Shown: positions 1 through 12,259 of the stretch, in pieces
Numbering within the stretch: the first letter of the stretch is position 1
Layout: the number at the start of each line of letters is the position of its first letter
From: Cymodocea nodosa
Lineage: Eukaryota > Streptophyta > Magnoliopsida > Alismatales > Cymodoceaceae
DNA: 64,000 bases
NCBI GenBank assembly: GCA_036874045.1
Contig: JAZBRI010000011.1
Location: 11,786,501 to 11,850,500 of the forward strand
Direction: 5' to 3'
The notes under the pieces: model-generated
Told to the model about the DNA's origin: nothing
Databases searched by the model: none
The model's input: only the letters and a program-made list of their open reading frames with translations
Translations under genes and position numbers: made by a program

Positions 1-3000
1 TGGAAAATCAAATGGTACAGCATATAAAATGCATATAAACTCTGGAATCTGGACTACCTTCCAACGACAGAGAAAACCTTAACAAGGTTTTGGTAACAAT
101 GATCCTCAGGCAGATTCTCTGCAACAACAATACGTGACTGCAAGATTAACAATGCAGCAATTGTTAGTCTAAGGATCTAGGTTAAAAACAAAAGCATTCA
201 ATGACAGAAAATTGTTGATCGTAACCTGCAATTCCTCCAAATCAGCTTCAGTGATTGGTTGTTGGCGTCTAACCTTCTTTCCATCATCACTAACTACCTA
301 TACAAACCAAGTTAAAATTCCAAAAAATGCAGAAAATTGGTTTAAAAAATGGGCTTTTAATTTTACACAATCTAAGTTAAGCTTTAATTCAAACCAGGTT
401 ATGTTTTACTGCAATGCAATCCAAATTATGTTTTAATACAAATATAGGGTTAAAATTTCAGAAAATGCAGAAAAAAAACATACTATCAAATTCATGTCGT
501 GGTCTTAATCAATCTATGTTATTTTGAACACGTCATGTTCTTCCACCACTCCTATTGTTCATCCCCTGACAACTCAAGCCCTCAACAACTTCTGGGACAC
601 CCCTTCTTGCCCCATAGCCACAAATTTGGGAGCCAAGAATTTGTGGGTTCCCCCATCATCAAACAAGACCAAGACTGGATGCCCATTCACCTTCCCCAAT
701 CCCACATTGTTTGTGGACCAACCTCTCCATCAATGGTGAGTAACAAGATTGTCGACTCACAATCCTCTAAAGAATCTTCTTGATCATACTCACTCCACTT
801 CCCTTGAACAAGGAACAAAGATTTGTTTTATACTAGTGACCCTTCATCCATCGCTCATCACAATTATAGCAAAGATGTTTATCCAGTCATTCCTTCATTT
901 CAATGGGAGTCAAAAGCTTATTGTGGGTGCTCAAGGGCAAGATGTCACGACCTTCACCTTCTTATTGCTACCAAAGGGAAAGAGGATCACTACCCAAAGA
1001 GCTGGAAAGTTAAGTTGAGAAATAAATACTTGAAGAGATCTCCATGGACCATTGATGTGAATCTTAACAAGGCCAAGGAAGTAGTATGCACTGATGATTA
1101 TCAAAAATTAATCTTCCACAAAAGAAAACTTACAAGCTTTGATGATGTTCTAAGACCAGCAGCAAGTTGTGAAGAGTTGTTGACTAGAGCTCTAATTTTC
1201 TTGAAAGGTGTGATGACTGATATTGGAACTGTCCACAGGAAATCAAGGAAAGGTTAATCTTTTAAATAGATATACATATGTTCTTGATAGTAAAATGAAA
1301 GCAAAATTGAGAAAGATATCAAATACCAAATCCCTCAGGATCTTTGCTGATAAACTTCATCAAATGTTCGGTAGTAGCCAAGTTCAAATCACTGAAATAA
1401 TACTCTACCTACGATATTAAAAAAACTCAGCTCAAAATAAATAATATAATGACATTAGAATTGTAAAATAAGAAGGGAAAATACAGAAACTAACAAAAAA
1501 TTACTAGGTGTGGAATACGACATTTTGAAATTTGCTAGAGAGAGATATGATTTTAATGAAATTTTTTTTGAAGAAAATTTATCATCTAATGAGCTATATC
1601 CTTTCTAACAAATTCTTTTGTTAGAGCCAAAATGTGTATTCTTGTGTCTTTGTCATTAAAAATGCAAGTATTTATCTAAAAGAATTAATGAGATGGAAAT
1701 CCTTAGCACCCTCCCAACAAACTAAATTTTAATAAGAATCTCACTAAACAACACACTTCAAATGTCTAGACCATAATATCATATCTCCTAATGCAAGACT
1801 TAAGCAACTTTGCGGTTCAATGGATGCACAACCTTAACAATGTTTTAAAGAGAAAGAGAGTGAGGGGAGTTGAGGGAGAGAGAGAGATATGAAGACTAAC
1901 TCACCCTCACCTTTTTTTTTTAACAAATTTTATCACAATAAAAACCATATTTGACAATCATACAGAAATAACTTCTTACCATCAATGCAGATCATATCCC
2001 TTCCACACACCAAAAATCACTTCCCTTATTCCATCCACTCACTTGAAGTTCAAATGTCTGGTCAGGAGATTGGTGTCCACTTTTATGGTGTTGTCGTTGT
2101 CCTCATGGTGACTCAAGCACCTATGGTTGGTACACCACTACACCCACCACCTATGGTCTTCATTTCCTCCACTACCAATGGAGGGGAAGCATGAGATAAA
2201 ACCACTTGCAGCTCATTCCCCACAACAAGGTCAAAGTTGTGGGCAATGTCCCCCAAGTCATGTTTCTTTGTGTGTGGTCATGGAGAATCTCCTTGCTAAT
2301 TGAGCACTCTCACGAGCATCCTCATTATCAGTAATAGGGTGCTTTAAAAAATTTTCTATGAAAATCTAACAACATATAAAAAACCCTATCAAGTGGGAAG
2401 CAGACAAATGGTTTGATTCTTGTTCCTATGTGTTCTTGTAGAGAGCGAAAGCAACAAATGATCCAGTGATGTAGAAGCATGGTGGGGTAGTGAGAATGCA
2501 GCAAGTCAAGGGCAATCAAAAGGAGAAGGGAGGAAGATGTAAGGCAAAGGAAGATAGTCTGAGAAGTTGTGTAAATAACTTAAGCATATAAAGGTCAATG
2601 TAACCACTATTAATGTGGTTTGCTTATAGTTTAATGCAAAGTGATGAAATAGAATAACATGGAGAGTGGGGATAATGAAATCAATTTATTGAATTATGTG
2701 TTTTAAATTGCAATACATGTTATTAAATTATTATTTGTTCTATTCAATTATTTTTGATGATTGTATTTTTGCAAATTTATATTTACTCATTTTATTTATA
2801 TGCTTTTCAAAGAACTACTTAAGCCCTTTTTAAAAGTATTTAATTTTCAATCCATATAACATTCCTTTTAAGTTTTTTACAATGCTGAATATGAAACAAA
2901 AACCAAAAAATAATGATAGCAAATAAAAACCTTGATAATTTAAGAAAATCATAATCTAAAAGAAGTCACAAATAGATTTACCTATTTATCTGCACATTAT

Positions 3001-4402
3001 GATGCTGTGATTGGTCGAATACCAGGTTTATTTAATTATATATAGAGCAGCTTTTAGGTTTTCATAGCAGAAAAACTTGGGTATACATTTTTAATGAAGT
3101 ATCACTAAAATCAACACAATTTTGAAATGCATAGTCATACATATTTCAAATATACATATTAGACATTATCATTATTACTAGACTTTGTATTTTGATATTA
3201 TTTTAAGATTATTTATGTATTTCAATATTATTTAGGAAAAATTAGAGCTAAAAATATAAATAACTACTATTAAATATTTTATAAATACACAATATACACA
3301 TGAAAAATAAAAATATAAATATTTTCCACCTGAACACCTATAAGAGTGCTGACTGGTTGACATGTAATGTTTACATCTCGATATCAAGTAAATGCGTATT
3401 AATTTCATATTGGCCTCATCATACCCATTCTAGCTCTCGATTTCCTATCTATCACCCATATCTCCATCAATGCGGTTATTTTCTTTCGCACAATACCAAC
3501 CTAGATCCTAGCATTTATCTTCGTAACACAAAGAAAAAACCCGGTTGTTACAACACAAGGTGAGACAGACTATGGGATTTTGACTTTTGAGGCTGCCAGA
3601 TGTTTGAGAAGGCTGTTAACTGACACATGGTGAAAACAGTAGACTTTCTGAGGCTAAATTTGATTGTAATTCCTAGGTTGTTAATAATTGTCGATAAATT
3701 TAGTAACAATATATTAAACAGGATAGGCATATTAGCCCAAACATGAAAACAAAGAAGATTTAGAATTTCCACAAATAATTAAATAGTACAGGTAAGCATT
3801 TAGCAGTTTGATCCGGCACGAAACATTAAAATTCCCGAAGTTGTGACATAGTTAAAAAAAACTACAACGTTCCCAACCTGCTTGGTGACTTTGTGAACAA
3901 TTTCGTCGGGAAGCCCATTCTTACCCTCGGCATTCCCATCAGCCTCATTCCCAACCACCGCACGCCCCTGATCCTGCTCGACAAACCCACCACCACCGTC
4001 TCCATACTCAAACGAGCCATGCCTATGCGCAGCTGGGGGCAAAGGCGGGCCATGGTATCCAATCCCATGTTGCGGACGGTAAACGTGCATCATCTGAGCT
4101 GCCGCCGGTGGGGGCGATGGTGGGGGCGGCCCACGGTGGTAATGGATCGGCATCAACATCTGCGGTCTATGTTGTCTCTGGTACTGATTCTGATTCTGAT
4201 TGGGATGGTGGTGGTGGTGATGATGATGATGATGGCGATGATGATTTCCAGGGACCCTCGGAATGAACTCCGGGGCACGGGCGTTTAGGCGGCTTCCGGA
4301 AGAGCTCCGTGAAAGGGACGGCTCGGCGGAGTCGGACTCCAGGGTAGGCGACTCCGGGGCAGGGAGATCGGACGCTGGAGGTAGGCTCTGCTCCTGCGCC
4401 AT
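1..4402 (-). CDS. LARP6: La-related protein 6 (LARP6-type), 5' part; gene continues beyond the left edge
   Basis: Visible exons, in coding order: 3878-4402, 1327-1408, 1134-1228, 226-297 and 58-137, with the next donor at 57. Exon phases are 0, 1, 0, 0, and the last exon ends in phase 2. Exon 1 (175 codons) has a PAM2-like motif SRLNARAPEFIPR (poly(A)-binding protein docking), a run of about ten histidines and proline-rich low-complexity sequence. The La motif begins at its end (KVTKQ) and continues in exon 2 (VEYYFSDLNLATTEHL) and exon 3 (VPISVITPFKKIRALV). Exon 4 carries VVSDDGKKVRR, and exon 5 opens the RRM-like region (IVVAENLPEDH). In plants, LARP6 proteins with PAM2 bind RNA and PABP in the cytoplasm. 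The 2.5-kb first intron and 0.8-kb third intron hold unrelated AT-rich sequence. The C-terminal half lies outside the window, so the exact paralogue is not settled. Confidence 0.92.
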
Positions 4403-4521
4403 GATAGAATGTGATCGATAAATCTAGGGTTTAGGGCAGAGTGGTGGGATCTTCAATGCCCTTCGGGCGGAGTAACGGCGGAGAAGAAAACTCTCAGGGT
4501 TTCCGGGTGAAGGTGGTGGGG

Positions 4522-4529
4522 TATTTATA
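4522..4529 (-). promoter_or_regulatory. TATA box of the LARP6-type gene
   Basis: TATAAATA on the minus strand, about 120 bases upstream of the LARP6 start codon. This places transcription start near 4490, within a GC-richer leader. Position and sequence fit a core promoter; the start site itself is inferred. Confidence 0.55.
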
Positions 4530-4559
4530 GAGTGGTGGTGTTGTAGACCGGAGGGGTGT

Positions 4560-6513
4560 GATTCCGTTATCAGGCCCAAGGAATTCATATAATTACGAAA
4601 CTACCGTCACGCATGTGAACTGGTCGACCGTGCGGTTTTCGTTTCAACCGAAGTCCACGTACCTTTTGATCTGAAACTTTTCACCTTGTCGTTAAAAACG
4701 GACGACAATACTCTACTTATTTGATGCGAAGATTATGTACTCCATGTATTTATTTGAGATTGCAGGCGAACTTGGCTCGCATTTCTCATCTGATCTTTTA
4801 TAACTAAAATTTTTCCTCTTTTCTTCAACTTTTGTTCTTTCAATATTCGATAACGACAAAACCTCTCTCTCTTTTTTGACAAGGCAAATGATTTCACAGA
4901 TGCAAATTAAAATATTTATTTTCTGATTTCTACTCTTCATCTGGACTAATTTCTATTGTTCCAAAGAAATTAAACAATTTTTTTAACCAAATTTCATCTG
5001 GACTAATTTAAGGTTTTGATGAATAACCTAAATTTTGATATTAATATTGTTAAATCCATAATAAATCATAAACTATTAATAATTAAATTAATTATAATAT
5101 AATAATAATAATAATATAATTATTAACATATAATAAATATGATATGGATATCAACATAATTATGATAAATTGAAATATAATAGCAAATAAATAGTAGCAT
5201 ATATAATTATAATTATAACATATATAAATAATGATAATTATATTTATATTTTTATATATTATAAATATAATTATAATATGTTACTTTATAATTATAATGA
5301 TAATTACTGATATATACTATATTACTATTTATATTACTTTATACAAATTATAAATATTTATATCATATAATATTTAAATACCATAATGATATTTATTATG
5401 TATCAAGATATATGTTAATATTTCTAAAATTTTTAATTTCTAAGACATAGACCTCTCTAAAAGAAAAGTCATTGATCTTACTTAATAGATCAAAATGAAG
5501 AAGCCAGGTCAGTTTTCTTTAAGATGGTTTGCCCCAGATGATTTACGATGGTTTAATGAATGATAGAGAATTGAAAGTTTTAAATGTAAGAATGCTGTGA
5601 TTAAATCAAACATTATTCCCACAAAAAGTAAAGTTTCCCTTATAAATAAGGTAAGGTAAAACTTCCATTGTTTAAAAGGATTCGAGGTATAATATATTCA
5701 GCTCCGCGGTATCGGATCGAAATTTACGTAATAACCGGGTCGGATCCAAAATCACGTGACAACCGAGACTCGAGTAGGTTTGACGTGGATTCACCGGGCC
5801 ATCGACACGCCGCGGCTGACGTGAATTTTGGATCACCTGAGATAACAACACGTGTGCAAAGCAAGCTTGTGTGCGATAATTTATTTTTTAATGCTGGTGT
5901 TCTCTGAAGAATCGTACTATCTTGTTATCGCCACGCGTCCATGCAAAATTTTGATGATATTACGTTAATTTCAAAATAGTGAAAATATTGAGATTAAATT
6001 GGATTACCACACAAATTGCGTTTCAAATCTTTCTCAATTTCACTATCAAATTATCTCCTGCCGAAGGAGAGATAGAATTACGTAAAATCCACAGATTTAA
6101 CTAGAATCGAATTTTTTCGTTAATTATGCAATTTTGGATCGAGAAAAGTATTGCAGAGTATTATTCAAAATTTAAGGAACGTGTCAAAGACATTTGAAAA
6201 ATATTTTATTAAAATTATAACTAGGTAAAGTCCAAAAGGCTTAACACCAACCTTTGCTCCGAACTGTCATTGTTAAAAATAATGGGATAGCATAATTACC
6301 CTCTTGTGAGAAAATAGTCCATATGACAAAAACACCACCATTATAAAAAATAATTATTCTTCTCTTCTCTTGTAAGTTCTAGAAGAAAAAAAAAATCTCA
6401 AAATGAGTACAGAATACCACCATTAATATCAAAAAAGCAAGAAAGGTTAACTTAACATTTCATCTTTAATCAATTACAATAATACATAAAATCAATTAAA
6501 AATATTGATACTC
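4560..6513. other. Intergenic, AT-rich; no gene seen apart from the ACGT cluster
   Basis: Between the LARP6 promoter and the first TIR element. 5030-5420 is almost pure A/T. No open frame here resembles a protein. The GC-rich pocket around 5690-5930 is listed separately. Confidence 0.6.
5725..5855. promoter_or_regulatory. Cluster of five ACGT cores (G-box/ABRE-like)
   Basis: TACGTA at 5725, TCACGTGA at 5752, GACGTGG at 5782, TGACGTGA at 5817 and ACACGTGT at 5848, within about 130 bases of otherwise AT-poor sequence. ACGT cores are bZIP/bHLH binding sites. It lies 1.2 kb upstream of the LARP6 TATA box and downstream of the LBD gene. The pocket could instead be a GC-rich repeat remnant; I cannot tell from one copy. 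Confidence 0.4.
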
Positions 6514-6516
6514 TTA

Positions 6517-7156
6517 AGAGGTGTTTGTATATCTAGAAAATGATGGAAAACGTCGAAAATGAAAATGATTTTATAGGTATTTGTGTACTAAATGATTTTT
6601 CGTCATTTTTCATCATTTTCCCTTGGTATACAAGAAAAATTTTCTTTCATTTTCCGACCTTCTAATCTCTGAAACTGATGAAAAATGAAGGAAAAGAAAA
6701 TATAAATTATCAGAGAATATATTAACAATATGTAATTTTAATATAGAAATTATTTATATCTTTAATAGATGAAAATTGATATTATAAGAGATACGTGGAA
6801 TAATAAAGATGTGTAAAATATATTTTATATTGTAACAATTATTATAAATGACTTTATCTTATATTATCTATAATAAATTTTGTTATTCTTTATTTTATAG
6901 ATAAATATAAAAAAATTTAATTTATTCATTTTAATATTTTTATTTTGTAAATAAACATATATATTTTATATTTTATAATTTTTCATCATTTTCTATTTTA
7001 TGCATAAATATATGTATTTCAAATTCCATTATTTTTTATTATGTACACAAATACCTTAATTTTCTACTAATTTTTCGTTATTTTATGTTATTTTATTTTC
7101 CATCATTTTCTTTTTACCATTTTTCAATGCACAAACACCCCCCCCCCCCCCCCCCA
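6517..7156. mobile_element. Non-autonomous TIR DNA transposon (Harbinger/Tourist-like MITE), copy 1
   Basis: 640 bp, AT-rich, no coding capacity, flanked on both sides by TTA, the target site typical of PIF/Harbinger elements. The left end starts AGAGGTGTTTGT; the right end reads ATGCACAAACACC on the plus strand, so the ends are inverted repeats. The body matches the element at 55349-56004 along its full length, including shared blocks such as AATCTCTGAAA and ATTGATATTA. The right terminal repeat has grown into a run of 18 cytosines (7138-7155). Superfamily is inferred from target site and TIR shape. Confidence 0.8.
7138..7155. repeat. Poly-C run of 18 in the right TIR of MITE copy 1
   Basis: Eighteen consecutive cytosines at the very end of the element, where the sister copy has only CTCC. 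It is a homopolymer expansion, or possibly a sequencing-length artefact. Confidence 0.85.
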
Positions 7157-7606
7157 TTAATTTTTCCAAGATTCATGCACATATATAGAGAGTATATAAC
7201 ACAAGCATACATAAAATAACGTACGTTTCAGTAACTCCCACACGAGGAGTTCAAGTTATAAAGATCAACTGACAAGGGAAAAGCAATTAAGTTATATGCA
7301 TATATGTAATGGACATAAAATCCATCATGAGATGGAATAACGAAGGATATATATATACATATAAGCGGTGACATGACAAGTGTATACACTTTCTTCCTTG
7401 TGACTTCTTTTATCCCTGCATGAAATAAACTAAGAAAATTATGCATGTGGCATAGGCGAAGATTAAGGAAGTGGTCACCAAGTAATAATCATATTTATCT
7501 GTATATCCATAAGAGAACGTAGATACGAAGATTTAAATGAAAATAACGAAGAAATGGAAAACGTACCGGTGGTGGAAGGGGTGAAGGGACATGGAGTAGC
7601 ACTTGG

Positions 7607-8320
7607 TTAGGACGGACCCATGGCCTGCCTCTCGTCGACGGCGGCAGTGGTCGTCGGCCTGGGAATCTGGAAGGCGAAAGGCCCGGCGTTCACGGCCGTC
7701 ATATTGTTCGTGGCGGCAACGATGCCTGTGTCGCACATCCCATGCATGCCAACCCTGAAGGCGGCCATTTCTGCGTCATGGCTGGGCATCGTCAGCTGGT
7801 GGTTGATGAGTTGGTCCTCCCTCGCAGCCAGCGACGCGCCGAAGAACTCGATCCCGTTTGAGTGGTTGGCGTGGACGACCCCATTGCCGATGACGCCGGT
7901 GGAAAGGCCGATGGTAGTGGTGGCGGCGGCGGCGGCGGCCTGGTACTTGGAGAGCTCGGACTTGGCGCGAGCGAGGTCGATCTGGAGCTTGCGGAGCTGG
8001 TGCTGGAGGATGGAGATGAGGCCGACGCAACCGTACACGGGGTCACGGAGGCGCATTTCTGCTTCGTAGGCGAGGGAGTTGACGGCGTCCTCGCGCTGGT
8101 AGGGTCTGAGATCGTTGAGGAGCTTGGTGACGTTGCTGGCCCCAAAGACCTTGTGGACTTGGGCGAACTTCTGCGGATTCTCCGGCGGAAAGTAGGGAGC
8201 GAACACGCAGTCCGGCTGGCACTTGCGGCGGAGGAATTTGCACGCCGCGCATGGGGAGTTGGAGGAAGAGGACGAGGCAGTGAAGGCCGACGATGCCACC
8301 GCCGACGCCGATGATGCCAT
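7607..8320 (-). CDS. LBD6: LOB-domain transcription factor, AS2/LBD6 type
   Basis: 237 residues in one coding exon. The N-terminal serine/alanine stretch is followed by the LOB zinc motif C-x2-C-x6-C-x3-C (CAACKFLRRKCQPDC, about residues 23-37). Next come the GAS block (FGASNVTKLLNDL) and the DPVYGCVG segment leading into a leucine-zipper-like coiled coil (about residues 95-125). LARAKSELSKYQ just after the coil and DERQ near the C-terminus match the ASYMMETRIC LEAVES2 / maize INDETERMINATE GAMETOPHYTE1 subgroup from memory. These class I LBD proteins are nuclear regulators that repress KNOX genes and set leaf polarity and gametophyte development. GC content is far above the surroundings. A donor-like CCG|GTACGT about 40 bases after the stop (near 7566) could open a 3'-UTR intron. 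The start is the first ATG of the frame. Confidence 0.96.
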   Translation of the reverse strand: MASSASAVASSAFTASSSSSNSPCAACKFLRRKCQPDCVFAPYFPPENPQKFAQVHKVFGASNVTKLLNDLRPYQREDAVNSLAYEAEMRLRDPVYGCVGLISILQHQLRKLQIDLARAKSELSKYQAAAAAATTTIGLSTGVIGNGVVHANHSNGIEFFGASLAAREDQLINHQLTMPSHDAEMAAFRVGMHGMCDTGIVAATNNMTAVNAGPFAFQIPRPTTTAAVDERQAMGPS

Positions 8321-8813
8321 AATCGATCGATCTTCTTCTTACCAAAATCTGGACTACGTAATCTTCAACCCAAACAAGACCAACCACAATCATATCGTCA
8401 TTATCAATCCCTCTATTCCGCCGGCAACTCATTCGTCGCAATTCTGGCAAACTACTAATTAATGATATATATACATACATATATATATATATAAGATTTG
8501 TATTAAAAAATTCTTATATAGATACGAATCCAAACAAAAATGTCATCGCAATTCAAGGAATCCTCAAACCCAGAAAAGAAAGAAGAACAAAAGATCCATT
8601 AATTCTTCATTTGGATCGGAACAGGGATGGAAATAAATGCTTCGGTTTCCGGAAACCAATTAATATAACTAACGGCGCCAACATGGGAATTACTTTATTT
8701 GATCGATCGCAATTAATATGTTACGTTGCTTGATCATCAAATCTATCAATTGTCTGCGCAAATTAGGAAAGAAGAAACGACCACACCATTGCGGCAGTGC
8801 AAGGCTTCCAACT

Positions 8814-8834
8814 TATATATATATATATATATAT
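8814..8834. repeat. (TA)n microsatellite
   Basis: Uninterrupted TA dinucleotides in the putative LBD6 5'-UTR intron. Confidence 0.9.
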
Positions 8835-9000
8835 GTAATGTATTTTCCTAAAATATTCCTCTTCAGATCAGATCATGGAAATATTCCTGCAGCTAATTCC
8901 AACATTGCTTTTATATTAATGGTAGGTGCATACGGGTTAGAGATTAAAAGTTTAAACCACATCTGAGCCCAAGGGTTGGGTGCAGAAGCACCCACATCAT

Positions 9001-9058
9001 CAAGAAGAAGAAGAAGAAGGAGGAGGAGGAGGAGGAGGAGGAGGTGGTGGAGGAGGAT
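9001..9058. repeat. (GAA)n/(GGA)n trinucleotide tract
   Basis: AAG repeats turn into GGA repeats. On the LBD-sense strand this is a CCT/CTT pyrimidine tract lying just inside the putative 5'-UTR intron. The Arg-rich and Gly-rich frames across it come from the repeat. Confidence 0.9.
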
Positions 9059-9071
9059 TAAAAGTACTCAC

Positions 9072-9235
9072 AGATTTGGGACGAGGAGGAGCAGCGGCGA
9101 CCATTTTTTGCTTCCTTTCCCTTCTCTTCTGGCTTCTCCTGCTCTACGCCACCTCTCACGCCTGCTCGGATGGAATAAGAAAACAAAACCCTCCTCTTTC
9201 TTCTTCCTCTCTCTCTTCGGCTCATATAAAACCGA
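9072..9235 (-). other. Probable 5'-UTR exon of the LBD6 gene with a short uORF
   Basis: On the minus strand this GC-rich block ends in AAATCT|GTGAGT, a strong donor at 9071. It lies 750 bases upstream of the LBD start, and AS2-type genes are known to carry a 5'-UTR intron. A plausible acceptor is TTTGCCAG at about 8444. The block holds an ATG (9102-9104) opening a small frame MVAAAPPRPKS that reaches the donor. With that acceptor it would stop four codons later, giving a 15-residue uORF. The TTTATATGAG near 9223-9232 may serve as a TATA element, so the upstream limit is a guess. Confidence 0.45.
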
Positions 9236-9239
9236 AGAG

Positions 9240-12200
9240 GACGACCAGGTCAGTTTAAGAAGAAGAGGTAAAGATCGAGGTTTTAGAGAGAGAGTGTGTC
9301 TTTATGTGTCATACGTGGAAACTTTTTTTGTTTTTTTTTTTAATATTATAAGGCTGAATATATGCTTAAGAGGTATAATCTATTAGATAAAAATAAATTT
9401 ACCATAGATAATTATATCACAGATCATTTCATCCTTCCAAAAATATATTTAACTCAAAAGATATCTGTAACATGATACAAGACATATAATCTCATCATAT
9501 ATTATATAACCTTTAAAAATGTATGCAAATGAACAATACAAAGGGTTATTGCAACCTAACAGTTATAGTTATATTAATGTTAGGGTTGCTTAAGATTTAA
9601 AATTTAAAGTCCTCTCTTACTCACAACACTTAGTTTGATAATCTGCTTAGCAACCTAAGAAGAGGAAAACCATAAATATGAGCAAATACCTAATAAAAAT
9701 TTTCACCATGTCTAAAAGCAACATATGAAATAAGAAAGCCAATATATCGATAATAATGCGAATATGGTAAGAAATACCAAGATGCGAACTATTTAAAATA
9801 ATTGCACACATAATCCAACATAATTTTATACATATTCATATTTAGCATAGTTAACTACAGTCATATTTCATCGTTGTGATAAAATCTGTGTGTCATATAT
9901 TTCATATAATTGAATCATATGGTCACTCCCAACCTTAGAACAAGATAAAAAAAAATATATATATCCCGTTTCAATTATATACACAATATTATAGTCTGAC
10001 AGTTTATGATCAAATCTTTATATAACTTAATAAATCTATTAATCATGTATAAAATATCATTATAGGCCTTAAATCACCATTATTATGTATGGGCAATAAT
10101 AATGTTATTTCTTATCGATGTAAGATGTACACGGATAATCCTTCCAATGTGGGTCATATTCAAATACATACAGAAATGTCACAAGTCTTTCTCAAATGCA
10201 TGACATATGAAGTATTTCATAAATACAAAGTCACACATAACATCAATCACCAATATACGTCGTAATTATAATCTCCAGATATAAATCAATATGTACGTGC
10301 AACATTGTAAATGAATACGCGACAATCAATGAAAATTTTCGATATTAAGCTTAACAATGAAATACAGACAATATACCATAAATAATGCAATAATCATACT
10401 ATGACAGAATAAAAATATCATTTTTAAAGCTAAATAATAAGATTACTTATTTATAGATCAAAATGCAAATTCACCAAAATTTCCTCTCTTCAACCCTTCT
10501 TCCACTCCTTACCACGTGTGTGAATTCATTTACAATTTACACCGAATTCATTTCACCACCTCAACTTTATTTACTCGAACGATTCACCGCCCTCGCCGAT
10601 TTTTTATTTTTTATTTACAATTTACATAAAAATAATTAAATTTTAACTTATTTACATTTTCGTCCACGCACTAACAATTGAAGACCCTTTTTTTTTTTTT
10701 AATAAATCATCACCGAGAGAGCGTTATCTGTAATGTTTTGGAACGATGGTTTATTTACCTCCGAAGAGTATGATTTGTGAATGTGAACCCTAGATCGTGA
10801 ATCAATTAATTCTACAATATAAAGTCAAAATATGTTTAGGCACATTTATCCCTAAAATACTTTAAATTTAAATTAAAGTATAAGTAAAAAAATCTCACAT
10901 CTATCAATGTAAAAAATAGAATTTAAATTAATATACGATGAATTGTTCTACTTATAATCAATTAATCTTAAGATAGGATGTTTAACAGTGAAGTGAAGAT
11001 GATACATATCTATATATTCACAAAAAAATGTTTGACTTCTTTTCCTCTAATAGTTTTTGTATTTTTCAAACTTCAAAGTTGAGAGGAAACTGTAAATATT
11101 GTTGCCGTTAGTTAAATTGTTATATTTTAGTTGATTTATTTTTTGATAACATTCAAGTTTCAGTAAAAATTAGAAGTATCACTGTTTCTAGCTAATTAAT
11201 TTGTTGTAACCTGCTTATCACTGTTAACTTCTTTTGACAATATATAGACATTGGAGTTATCATAATTGGAGGAAAAACTTTGTTTAATTTTTCTTGTTTG
11301 CACATGAATCATGCTAGTATAATAAAAGATGAATGGTAAACAAATGGACATGTTCTTATTTAACTGTTGTCTCCTAAATAGAAGTTGGAGGGAAATCACA
11401 AACCAAATGAAAGTGCAAGTTGAATCGCTTGGTTCAATTTGAGTCTAATATAATAAATGATTTTGTTTTGATTCAAATATTAAAATAAAAAAAAACAAAA
11501 ATGGCTTGTACAACTTATGATGCACTATTATTATTGTCAATCATTCGATGGTAATTGAATAATGATTCACAATAAATACTATTTTGGACGTTGTGAATGG
11601 AATTCATGAGGTAATGGAAATATAAATGACAGATTTATTCATGTAACCATGGATGAGAAGTGTGAATTTCAATTTAATAAAAACAATACTATCTGTATTA
11701 CTATTTAAAAAGGAGGAGAGAAAATAGATAAATTGGACCAACATTTTAAAATTTCCCTTGTTGAAATTTTTTTAAAAAAAATAGTAATAATACAAAAAAT
11801 GTAATTTAATTTCCTTGTCAGTAATCACCCAATCTTCTTATTCTCACACTCTCTCCACTTTCATTTGTAATCTATTATTTTTTTTGAAAGAAGTTAAACC
11901 GTGTAGTTAAGTTTGTGCTTTATATCATTGTGTTAAATTTTCTTATTATCAATTAATTTTGAAGTCATGAACTTCAACACATATTACTCGTAAAATACTT
12001 GTAGACTAAAAAAAAAAGATACTACAGGTGTAAGAGAATGTTGAACAATAAGAAAAATTTCACATTGAATCTGAAATTTATAACATTGTACTATTAATTG
12101 ATTTTAAAATAAATTTTAACATTATTATACAAGGTTTAAATTTTAAAATGTTCGAGGGTACGTACCCGTACAACAATCTTAACTACTATAATTCCACTAA

Positions 12201-12250
12201 TTAAGTAAGGTCCAGCCATATGAATTCTTTTCTCATAAATATTACGTAAA
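9240..12250. other. AT-rich intergenic DNA without recognisable gene
   Basis: Three kilobases of A/T-rich sequence with only short chance frames on either strand. I see no tRNA, TIR or coding block here. Upstream regulatory sequence of the LBD6 gene may lie at its left end. Confidence 0.6.
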
Positions 12251-12259
12251 TTCAACATT

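Noticed and set aside
823-1257. 144-codon plus-strand frame
   Set aside because: Overlaps and opposes LARP6 exon 3 (1134-1228), whose La-motif coding on the minus strand is clear. Remaining sequence resembles no protein I know.
3893-4288. 131-codon plus-strand frame
   Set aside because: It is antisense to LARP6 exon 1 and owes its openness to that exon's codon bias.
5668-5907. 79-codon frame over the ACGT cluster
   Set aside because: No recognisable protein features; its openness follows from the local GC pocket.
8976-9386. Arg-rich and Gly-rich plus-strand frames
   Set aside because: Produced by the GAA/GGA tract; the region is better explained as leader and intron of the LBD gene on the other strand.
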